Positions 1 to 7,240 of a stretch of 12,625 bases of DNA are shown piece by piece. The stretch is from contig WNKI01000001.1 of NCBI GenBank assembly GCA_015350385.1, forward strand, positions 4,261,270 to 4,273,894. The letters run 5' to 3'. Source of the DNA: Aculops lycopersici. Its lineage: Eukaryota; Arthropoda; Arachnida; Trombidiformes; Eriophyidae. Made by a program: the position numbers and the translations under genes. The notes below the pieces were generated by a model. That model made no database searches and was not told where the DNA came from. It was given only the letters and a program-made list of their open reading frames with translations. How positions within the stretch are numbered: the stretch's first letter is position 1; each line of letters begins with the position of its first letter.

Positions 1-16
1 GAGAGAGAGAGAGAGA
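1..16. repeat. (GA)8 microsatellite at window start
   Basis: Eight uninterrupted GA units form the first bases of the window. The other end of the window also lies in a GA repeat, so the true length of this tract is probably cut by the window or contig edge. Confidence 0.95.
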
Positions 17-1250
17 AAGTGTCTTGCGCAATCTAAAACCATCCGAAAGTCCTAATGCTTGCCGTCTATCTTGTCACACTTGGCTGGCCAACAAACGACA
101 CGACAACGAGTGCAACGAGTCATTAGGACTGCCGCAGCGACAACAAACCGAAAGCATCGGCTAGTAGTAGACACACACAAAAGCGCATTGGATCTGCTTC
201 CTCCGCGCCACAACTCCTTGTAGCGTGTGTGGCAAATTGGCGAGCAAAGAGGGAAGGGATTTATGGTTTTGAGGCTAGGAAAAAATTTAGCTCCACCAAC
301 TGACCACTTAAAATCATCTCGGAGTTTGCTCCGTCTTTTTGAGCTACGATAACGTAAACGACCAATTGAGCGACTTTATGGTTGATGTTTTTTATTTTCT
401 ATTTCCTCTACCGTAACGGCAAAAGAGGAAAAGTGAGAGTTCAAATAGACAACAACCACCAAGCACACTAGACTGAATCAACTGACACGCCTACAACCTA
501 GACGAGCGAACCGCCGCTCTAAAGGCTTTGCCGTAGTGCCTAAGAGGGATTATGATGATCTTACTGTTTGAGATGATTCTAGCAATTGCTAGTTACTTTA
601 CTTATCGCTTTGCTCTTGGTCCCACTTGGCGGCTGCTGCTCCTACTAATGCTAAAATGACAAGTATTATCTAGCGATCGCTTGGCTCAGGATGACCGGAA
701 GTCGCTATAGTATTATCAATTATCCTCTCAAGCAATCTTCAACGCGATAGACCTGGGCCAGAAAAATCAAGCTTGACATCAAGGGTTTCACGCGCACAGG
801 TGAGTCAGCAACGCGTCACAGGTTTAAAAATAGGATATGGCAAATCCCCCGTCACGAACTCGACATTCTGCCAGACGAGTTGCACTCTGCGAGCCACTTG
901 TTGCCGGGCCCGTCGTTCTCAAGCTGCACCATATTTTATCGTTCAAAAATGCCCTATAAGCGGCAGCAACCTTTTTTCAAGCCTTTAAGCTCGGCGAAAG
1001 TTGTCAACAACGAGGACCCCAACTCGACAACGATTGGCTGCTGAAGCCGGCAAATAGCGACAACTCGCCTCTATCTCTAGACGGCTATACGGCGGTCGAC
1101 CGCGACGGTGGCGATGGTTGTTGCTGTTGCAGCCATCTGTGCAGAAACTAATACTGACAATGGAAAGTACGGGCAACTAAGACAAAGGTCGACAGGTGGT
1201 TGGTTAAGTTTCGGTTGTTGCTCTAGGTTGTTGCTGTTGGTTTAGACTTT
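17..1250. other. non-coding upstream stretch
   Basis: No reading frame here looks coding: the longest are about 60-70 codons, of mixed composition, and one begins at a TTG rather than an ATG. The stretch contains one ACCGGAAGT motif (694-702), a strong isolated splice-donor-like site CAG|GTGAGT with the exon side ending at 799, and a 12-base palindrome GCGGTCGACCGC at 1092-1103. TTG-rich and CAA-rich simple sequence is common. It may hold distal regulatory DNA for the gene at 1587, but nothing shows that directly. Confidence 0.6.
694..702 (+). promoter_or_regulatory. ETS-type motif ACCGGAAGT
   Basis: A perfect match to the optimal class I ETS (GABP/ELK-like) site, read on the plus strand. 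It lies about 790 bases upstream of the inferred start site of the secreted-protein gene. It is one of five perfect copies in the window. Binding is inferred from the motif only. Confidence 0.35.
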
Positions 1251-1294
1251 GGCAAGCTAGCGGGGCCTGACGGGCTGAGCCTTGCTAGCTTGCC
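1251..1294. repeat. inverted repeat, 11-base perfect arms
   Basis: The left arm GGCAAGCTAGC (1251-1261) is exactly complementary to the right arm GCTAGCTTGCC (1284-1294), with 22 bases between them. In RNA the stem could continue inward by five more pairs (two G-U, then three Watson-Crick), leaving a 12-base loop. It lies about 190-235 bases upstream of the inferred transcription start of the secreted-protein gene. It could be a cruciform or a dyad protein-binding site. No function is shown. Confidence 0.8.
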
Positions 1295-1398
1295 GGCGCT
1301 TAGAGGCCGACCGTTCCACTGATAGAGGCAGCAGGGATTGTGATGGTGTCGATGATGGCGACGACAGCAACCTCAGCTGCAATCACCTGTAGGCTTAG

Positions 1399-1426
1399 GC
1401 CCTGCTGGCTAGCTAGCCAGCAGGGC
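1399..1426. repeat. perfect 28-base palindrome upstream of TATA box
   Basis: The arms GCCCTGCTGGCTAG (1399-1412) and CTAGCCAGCAGGGC (1413-1426) are perfectly complementary with no spacer. A second, shorter pair flanks it: GGCTT at 1392-1396 and AAGCC at 1437-1441. The palindrome ends 26 bases before the TATA box. Its location in the proximal promoter suggests a dimeric transcription-factor site or a cruciform. A recent template-switch mutation is another possible origin. Confidence 0.9.
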
Positions 1427-1452
1427 TAGCTTGGCGAAGCCTCGACGACAGG

Positions 1453-1490
1453 TATAAATATGAGCCACTTTTTGCATTCCAAATCACAGT
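1453..1490 (+). promoter_or_regulatory. core promoter: TATA box and initiator
   Basis: TATAAATA at 1453-1460 is a canonical TATA box. About 31-33 bases downstream is TCACAGT (1484-1490), which resembles the arthropod initiator; the A at 1486 is the best candidate start site. This gives a leader of about 100 bases, A-rich and without an obvious intron, before the ATG at 1587. A TATA promoter on a short intronless secreted-protein gene suggests strong or regulated expression. Confidence 0.75.
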
Positions 1491-1586
1491 CTAGATCTCG
1501 CAGAGTATCAAGAAACAACTGAAAAAACCCAACAACATCTCAGGACCCGAAAATTTCTCAGCACCAAACAACCAAAAAAAATCAAC

Positions 1587-2345
1587 ATGAACAAGTTCAT
1601 CTGCTTCGCTATCTTGGCCTTTGCTGCCTACGCCACCGCTGCCTCAATCGAGGATGACCAGTATTCCGAGAGCAGGTTGAACCCAGACGACGCTGAGGAA
1701 ACCGCCCTGCTCAAAGGAGACATGATCGTCTTCTCCGACTTTTGCCGTCGCTCCCGCGACCACGTTACCAAATCAATCAAGAACTCATCAAACGAAGTTG
1801 GATCTAACATCTTCACCACCATCATGAACTCCGCCGATGCCGTCGGCCGCGAGGTTTTGAACGCCCAAGGAGAGGCCACCGACAGATTGTCTGCCCAACT
1901 GGCCAACCCAGATGCCCCAATCGCTGAGGCCAAGACCGGCATTGAGGAGAATCTCGTTGCGGCCCAGAAGAAGATCCAAGAGGAGCAAACGCAACCAAAG
2001 ACCTTGCTCGAGGCTTTGAAGGCTACCGTCGCGACCTCGGTCGGCATCGTTAGCGCCCGTGTTACTCAGGGATTCGAGACTCTCAAGGCCCAGTTGGGTA
2101 TTACCAAAGCTCTCGCCATGGTGGAGAAGGGCTGCGACTTGATGGCTCAATACGACTCTGAGATCCGCGACATGTTCGAGGAGACCAAGAAGACCATCGT
2201 CGAGGAGAATGAGCAGTTCAAGAACCTGAGCGTGGAGCAAGTGCCATGCATCACCAGTCGTCGTGTCATTCGTGCCCACCAAGTGTGCAACTTCGCCAAG
2301 AGCGTCCAAGGACCAGTCACCAAGTTGATGCAAACCCGCAATTAG
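1587..2345 (+). CDS. secreted alpha-helical protein, 252 aa, family not recognised
   Basis: A complete intronless gene. The ATG context (ATCAACATG, A at -3) is favourable, and the next methionine (residue 46) would lose the signal peptide, so 1587 is the start. Residues 1-18 or 1-20 form a classic signal peptide: MNK, a hydrophobic core, and a small-residue end ATAAS. The mature part, about 232 residues, is rich in Ala, Glu, Lys and Gln and looks largely helical, most clearly at 115-145 and 160-215. Mature cysteines are at 53, 183, 221 and 234, enough for two disulfides. Sequons N66-S-S and N213-L-S could carry N-glycans. No membrane segment follows the signal, so it should be released to haemolymph, gut lumen or an extracellular layer. 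Codons favour C and G endings, as in highly expressed genes. TATA box, initiator and poly(A) signal fit the frame exactly. It could be a haemolymph or storage-type protein or a lipid carrier, but I recognise no family. Coding status is very likely; function is unknown. Confidence 0.93.
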   Translation: MNKFICFAILAFAAYATAASIEDDQYSESRLNPDDAEETALLKGDMIVFSDFCRRSRDHVTKSIKNSSNEVGSNIFTTIMNSADAVGREVLNAQGEATDRLSAQLANPDAPIAEAKTGIEENLVAAQKKIQEEQTQPKTLLEALKATVATSVGIVSARVTQGFETLKAQLGITKALAMVEKGCDLMAQYDSEIRDMFEETKKTIVEENEQFKNLSVEQVPCITSRRVIRAHQVCNFAKSVQGPVTKLMQTRN

Positions 2346-2561
2346 ATGACTTTTAGACAATCGGAGCATCGACACACTAAATAACACATACACACACGTG
2401 CACAACAAACAATGTAACATCACTAACTGGACTTCGGCTGCTGGAGGAATATTGGAAATCAATTGCAACCTCCTATTTGGGATCCCGCAAAAGAGATTCA
2501 GGATTCAATCTTCAGCAATCAAAGTTTAACATCCTATCAAACACCAACAACACTGATAAAC

Positions 2562-2567
2562 AATAAA
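2562..2567 (+). terminator. poly(A) signal AATAAA of the secreted-protein gene
   Basis: A canonical AATAAA lies 217 bases after the TAG stop at 2343-2345. Cleavage would be expected at roughly 2580-2595, followed by T- and GT-containing sequence. The inferred mRNA is about 1.1 kb, from near 1486. The 3' UTR contains a CACGTG at 2395-2400 within a CA-rich stretch. Confidence 0.8.
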
Positions 2568-3154
2568 ACCTTAGAATTACACAATACACTAACACAAAAC
2601 ATGTAGCATTGAGTCGCCTAGTTTTTGTTAAACCGAGTCTCAGTTTTTCCACCTCATCCTCTCAAAACTCCCAATCCAACTTCTTGGTTTCGTTAGTATA
2701 ACTGGACACGCACCAAAATCGATACACTACTTCCCTGTCCCTACCGCATGTTGTTCCGTCGGTGAGCAGCGCGATTTTTCAGCTCGATCAACCAAGCGGA
2801 AGTAGCCAAGTGAAGCGAGCTTGTACCGCTATCTTGAGCAACGACATTCCTCTTTCGAGAAGTTAGCGCGCAGTTTGAATTTTCCCATCACTGCAAGAAT
2901 TTGTTTACTCTCGCTAGATCAAATATAAGAAAACCTTTTTTGTGGCAAAAATAAAGGAAACGAGACGGAAGGAGGCAAAAGAGCAGCGGCTCTTTGGACT
3001 GGTCCAGTGTTTCCGGTTGCGTGCGCCAAAAAGTTAGCGTTGGGAGAGTGTAAAAACCGCATGAGTTTTTAGTTTGGGACAAGAGTGTTCGTTTGCGAGA
3101 CAGGGAGACGACAATTCATCATATCAGTCGAATCTTCTGTCACATATTCCAGCG

Positions 3155-3163
3155 ACCGGAAGT
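3155..3163 (+). promoter_or_regulatory. ETS-type motif ACCGGAAGT (cluster member 1)
   Basis: Perfect ACCGGAAGT. It is the first of three perfect copies within 455 bases; a shorter TTCCGGT lies just upstream at 3011-3017. The cluster sits beside donor-like sequence at 3300/3301, which would fit a promoter with a non-coding first exon. That link is inference. Confidence 0.4.
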
Positions 3164-3285
3164 GTTTTTAGATTTGGTTAGTTTTGAGCGAGCAAGATAA
3201 ATAAACCTTACTTGAGGCTCAAATTTGGAACTGCGCGAAAAGACTGAAAGAACAACAAAAACACCAACAAAAGCGTCAATCATCG

Positions 3286-3294
3286 ACTTCCGGT
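3286..3294 (-). promoter_or_regulatory. ETS-type motif ACTTCCGGT (cluster member 2)
   Basis: The reverse-strand form of the same 9-mer. It ends six bases before the donor-like CAG|GTGCGTAAGT junction at 3300/3301. Confidence 0.4.
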
Positions 3295-3600
3295 GGTCAG
3301 GTGCGTAAGTGAGTGTGCGAGCGAGAGAAAGTGGACACTCGGCGAGACACTTGAGATACTTTCCTCGGTTTCTGTGCCACCAGCGTGGAGTTTGGAGTGT
3401 CGCGCGCATTTTCAACAAGACGCATGCGAGTGGCATCTCCCGTCGTCCCCTCTTCTCGCTTGTCATCTTATTTAGTTGAGGGACGAGCAATGACAGTAGA
3501 ATATAGAGAGTGGGATAGAGAGCACTGCTACTGTGGCTGGCGTTGTCGTCTTGGTGGTGGCCGCCGCTTCCGTTGAATGGAAGCAACTGGAACGCGCTCG

Positions 3601-3609
3601 ACTTCCGGT
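3601..3609 (-). promoter_or_regulatory. ETS-type motif ACTTCCGGT (cluster member 3)
   Basis: The reverse-strand form of the 9-mer, preceded by CG and G as in member 2 (shared CGACTTCCGGT or close to it). No TATA box or clear reading frame is attached. Confidence 0.4.
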
Positions 3610-5075
3610 TAGGCCCAACACTTACTGGTTTGCTAGCTTGTCAACTTGAAGAGAGTCCATCGGGCGCAAAGGAAAGCGTGCCAAGTGTACTCTCGTTGCT
3701 GTTGTTAACGTTGTTGTTTGTCCGCCGCTTTGGTGGTCGTGTTGAGGATAGTGGATTTAGTACTACATGAGACAAAGTACAGGACATAGAATCCAAGTCT
3801 TAGGCAGTGGACTCTGCTTGTTGGCCTCGAGTAGAAGCAGGCGTGAAATGTTATTATCACTGTCATTGTTGCCGCTCCTCTGCACCCCTCTCTGTCTCCA
3901 GAGAATCGCTGCTGCCGTGGGGTGGCTCCAGTTGCTCACAAGAGACAACCAACGGTCTCCTCGAAAGCGGGCCACTTTTTGCTGCGCCAACGGATCTTTC
4001 GACGGTTGCACGTAATCCGCTGAGGCGACTCAATTTGCCCTTTCTACAGCTCGTCTTTTATTCTTTGGACACAAAGCTCGGCAAACTTTCAACAATACAA
4101 TATGGCGGCCAAAACCAGAGGAAACTTTGGGGAAAATCAGTTTAAATCAGTCTACTGACGATGGATAGGAAGTGCTAGAGGAATGGGGAAGGGGAGTAGA
4201 AAAAGAAAATCAATCGAGGAGAGACATCCCAAAAACCAACGTCCGATTTGCTCAGCGACTTAGAGGAAAGAGAAAAGCAATTGACGAACTCACTCACTGA
4301 GATAATATGAGACTTAAATTTGCGCTCTCGCTAGAGCTAAATCTGCGTTTATTTCCCAGTGCCTCCATTGTAGTTGTTGCTTAATCATAACATAGCCAGG
4401 TAAAGTGTGAGGTGTGAGCGGCGAGCACCAAGCGGACGTTGGCGTCTGAGTATCAGTCAATGAGCGGCATGGCTGTAACTTCCGCTTCGCAACTCCCACT
4501 ATCCATGAGTTCAAATGTATCTAAAAAGCTCAATCGAAACGAAACGAAACGAATAGACTGGCTGCCTGTTTGGCCGGCTGCAAAAAGGCCACTAGATCTT
4601 GCTGGATGATTTGACGAGCACTGCAGCACCAGTGCATTCAGTTTTAGCCTCGGCTTCGGTCTCATTGACTAGAGTAGAGTGGATCAGATTGGAGACTAGT
4701 CGTAGTTGTCGAGCCACTGCCTCTGATGCTCTAATTTGGGCGCGGCAAATCGTGGGGCGCATGTTAAATCGCGTAACTCTCGACTCGTTAGATTAGCGCA
4801 ACACAAGCGAGTTGGTGCAGAATACAACTTCTGTTCCATCGGTTTAGTTTCACACCAGTGGATGCAATGGAGTGACAGTAGTGGTGGTCGTTACGAATTT
4901 GGTTCCCTAATTGGCGAGTGTCGCAGGTGAAAAGCGCAACTACTCTCTTTCGCTGCACAACCGCGACTTCTCTAGAATCCATTGGCTCTCCTTCTGGTGT
5001 GCGGCTGTCTCATGTTTGTTACCTTCCAATGGTTGTCTCGTTGTTACGTCACTGACCAACAGAGGTAGGTTAGTG

Positions 5076-5185
5076 ATGCCGCTGCCATCGTCACGCCTGT
5101 CACTAATCATCGTTATGGCCTTTGCTCTCCTCTTTCTGGTGCTCGCGGCCGGTGCTTCCTCGCCACTGTCGCCAGGTTTCGTCAG
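5076..5185 (+). CDS. candidate first exon encoding a signal peptide (partial)
   Basis: From the ATG at 5076 (GTGATGC context) the frame reads MPLPSSR, then a strongly hydrophobic run (LSLIIVMAFALLFLVLAA), then GASS and PLSPGFV. This is the layout of a signal peptide with likely cleavage near AGA-SS. A second in-frame ATG at 5115 has a better context (G at -3, G at +4) and would also give a valid signal. The frame stops at 5187-5189, but that TAA overlaps a good donor, GTCAG|GTAAAC, with the exon ending at 5185 in phase 2. The exon would therefore splice to a downstream plus-strand exon that I could not find. A CRE-like TTACGTCA lies 25 bases upstream of the ATG. It faces the minus-strand frame ending at 5210. 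It may be a chance hydrophobic frame; no transcript evidence is available. Confidence 0.35.
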
Positions 5186-5209
5186 GTAAACGAGGGTGTC
5201 GCGCGAGGG

Positions 5210-7240
5210 TTACGTAAGGAGGCTACTATTTTCGCTTGCGCCAGCGCTGGCCGCCGCCACCACAGATACGAACAGGCACTCGCCCTTTCCGTTGGTCGTG
5301 GTGGAGGTGGTTGTTGTTGGCGTTGATGGTCGAGGTTGAGGTGGAGTAGTTTGTTGCAGCTCGCTTACAGTGTTGGTATTGTTGCTGATAATTGTGGAGG
5401 CGGCAATTCCATTTGTGACTATCGGTAGCCCATTTGCCTTGCCAATGGCGCCCCTGTTGTTATTGGCCTCATCCCTCTGTTTCATCAACGAGGTCAAATT
5501 TAGCCTCGTTTCCGCCAAGTCCAAGTGACGCCGCTTGCTCTGCGGGCAAAACTCACCCATTCCCTCGAAGTCTTGATCCCGTGGCGAGGACGAGGCCAGC
5601 GACCAGGACGCCGAGTGCGAAATTCCGTTACTTTGACTAGCTGTCGCTTCCGCTTTTGCTACACCTAGCTCCTTGCAAGTGTCGATGCTGCTGTTGTTGT
5701 AGTCGCTATAACCCTTAAGCTTGCCCATATGACAATTTTCTTGCTTGCTTGCCACCCTCTCGTTCATCGTAGTAGTATTCGTCGTTGTATTTGTCGCTGT
5801 CACCCTCGATGAGAGAGTTGGCTCGTTGGTGTTGCAAGGGCTACCTGCAGCCCCTCTGTCCTCCGACTCAACTTCCGCCAACTTCTTTGACTCGCTCGAC
5901 AACGACCACGATGCCTCATCGTTGTACTCCACTTTCGCTTCCTGTTTTGCTGGCCCCTTCTTCCCTGATCCCTCCGCTACTTTAACCCCGACGCTCGATC
6001 CAGTTGTCGAGTCAGTGGCACCGTCACCCGACTCGTCGCGTTGCTTCTGTTGTTGTCGTGGTTGCTGCCGCTGCTCCGGGTCGCTAGGCGCCGCAGAGTT
6101 CGCGCGGTCTATTGTAGCCGATGAGGGCGATTTTGTTGGCTTCATCACGTTCTTTGTTGTCTGAGCCAATGGCACTATCTGTCTGTTTGTATTTGATTGC
6201 TGTTGCAGTAAAGATGGCGGGTATATTGGTGCAATTGTTGTGACCGACGCCGCCGCCGGCGGTGCCACGTAAATTGGCTGACTAGCTGCGGCTGCTGTGG
6301 CCGCCGCGGCCGCTGCAGCCGCCGTAGCGAGTCCACAGGGATTAGCGAACACTTGTTGTCGCTGATGTTGTTGATAGTGAAGATTTGGTATTGAGGTGGA
6401 GGTAGTGGTGGTGTTGATTGTTGCTGAGGAGAATTGCGAGGAGGAAGGAGGCGGTACCACAGACTGCGGGATCACGGGACTCGGCGCGGGCTGGCCGAGC
6501 ATTGCGGCGGCCATCGCTGCGGCCGGCGCCACCATGTAGTAGGCGGCCAGCGGGTCAGTCCCGCTCACTGGTCCTGGTAGGTGAGGGGGCGGAGCGCCGA
6601 CCACGCCTAAGTTTAGCGTCGGGTGGTGTAGCATGCTGGGCGGGGCTCGAATGATCTGCGGACTCGAAGACTTGGGGCTCACTGAGGAGGAGGACAGGCT
6701 ACTCGTTGTTGACGACGATGAGTTGGTTAGCTGATCTTCTAAATGGCTTGCGGCTCCGCCATTCAACCCGTTCGATCCGCCTGACGACAACGACGACGAA
6801 GAGGAGGGCGAAATCGGAGCTTGCGCGTGACCAAGACACTGACTTTGGTTGCCAGTTATGGGGTTGTTGGTGGTGGTTGTCGTGGTCGATGGTTGCGCGG
6901 CCGGCGGTTGCGGCTGAGGTGGCTGCGGGACACGCGGTGATTGCTGGTAGTGGTTCAGGTTACAGTGACTGTTGTGATTTTGGCTCAGGTGGTTGTTGTT
7001 GTAGTGGTGATGTGAGTTCTGTTGCTGTTGCTGCTGGGCTGCCGAAGCTGCGGCCGTCGCCGCCGCAACCGCCGCGGCGTATTGGCCCGCGTAGGTGTGG
7101 CTCGCGAAGGCGGCCACGCCCCCGGGCCCCATGAACGGATTCATGCTGGAGGCGGCAAAGGCGGCGGCAGCTGCGGCTTGCTGTTTTGCGGTCGTGTTGG
7201 TTGTCATGATCGTCATCGAATTTGATTTTGATGATATCAT
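5210..7240 (-). CDS. large low-complexity (A/Q/S/T/P-rich) protein, 676 codons; likely nuclear regulatory or RNA-associated protein
   Basis: The reading frame runs from an ATG (A at -3) to a TAA. Homopolymer tracts use mixed synonymous codons, which indicates selection at the protein level rather than simple DNA repeats. In order: Ala-rich 22-66 with the segment MNPFMGPGG at 33-41, Gln 69-74, His/Asn-rich 76-98, Pro/Gln 102-117, Thr 119-124, Ser-rich 144-193, Ala/Met-rich 230-249, Ala 305-319, Gln/Arg 390-401, charged 402-465, Thr/Asn 481-491, basic KRR at 569-571 within KRRHLDLAE, and Thr-rich 639-649. A short motif, ASWSL, occurs at 443-447 and 544-548. No DNA-binding, RNA-binding or enzymatic domain is visible, so the protein looks almost wholly disordered. 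It may be complete. Alternatively the exon may end earlier at a donor: GG|GTGAGT near residue 561 or ACT|GTAAGC near residue 624. A folded domain would then lie in exons not seen here. Coding status is strong; identity is unknown. Confidence 0.85.
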   Translation of the reverse strand: MISSKSNSMTIMTTNTTAKQQAAAAAAFAASSMNPFMGPGGVAAFASHTYAGQYAAAVAAATAAASAAQQQQQQNSHHHYNNNHLSQNHNSHCNLNHYQQSPRVPQPPQPQPPAAQPSTTTTTTNNPITGNQSQCLGHAQAPISPSSSSSLSSGGSNGLNGGAASHLEDQLTNSSSSTTSSLSSSSVSPKSSSPQIIRAPPSMLHHPTLNLGVVGAPPPHLPGPVSGTDPLAAYYMVAPAAAMAAAMLGQPAPSPVIPQSVVPPPSSSQFSSATINTTTTSTSIPNLHYQQHQRQQVFANPCGLATAAAAAAAATAAAASQPIYVAPPAAASVTTIAPIYPPSLLQQQSNTNRQIVPLAQTTKNVMKPTKSPSSATIDRANSAAPSDPEQRQQPRQQQKQRDESGDGATDSTTGSSVGVKVAEGSGKKGPAKQEAKVEYNDEASWSLSSESKKLAEVESEDRGAAGSPCNTNEPTLSSRVTATNTTTNTTTMNERVASKQENCHMGKLKGYSDYNNSSIDTCKELGVAKAEATASQSNGISHSASWSLASSSPRDQDFEGMGEFCPQSKRRHLDLAETRLNLTSLMKQRDEANNNRGAIGKANGLPIVTNGIAASTIISNNTNTVSELQQTTPPQPRPSTPTTTTSTTTNGKGECLFVSVVAAASAGASENSSLLT

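Larger units (their letters stand above)
2596..5075. other. long stretch without a convincing gene
   Basis: Frames here are short, with mixed composition and no recognisable domain on either strand. It holds an ETS-motif cluster (3155-3609), donor-like CAG|GTGCGT with an exon end at 3300 (GTAAGT follows four bases later), a YY1-like AATATGGCGGC at 4099-4109, (GAAAC)3 at 4536-4550 and a TGACGTAA-type CRE (TTACGTCA, 5044-5051). On the minus strand AATAAA at 4353-4348 could end a transcript whose stop codon is at 5210-5212, giving a 3' UTR near 860 bases. If the minus-strand gene instead splices onward, this would be its intron. Confidence 0.5.

Noticed and set aside
773..988. 71-codon plus-strand frame crossing the strong donor at 799
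   Set aside because: It starts at TTG, not ATG, and reads through a near-consensus splice donor; composition is not coding-like.
1788..2468. 226-codon leucine-rich frame on the minus strand
   Set aside because: It is antisense to the secreted-protein gene, which has a promoter, signal peptide and poly(A) signal of its own. The Leu-rich content follows from reading opposite CAA/CAG/GAG codons.
5745..6164. 139-codon plus-strand frame beginning with a hydrophobic run
   Set aside because: It is the complement of the minus-strand Thr/Asn-rich and charged segments; the valines come from reading opposite AAC and ACC codons.
6706..7134. 142-codon plus-strand frame rich in W, C and R
   Set aside because: Antisense shadow of the Ala/Gln/His-rich part of the minus-strand protein.
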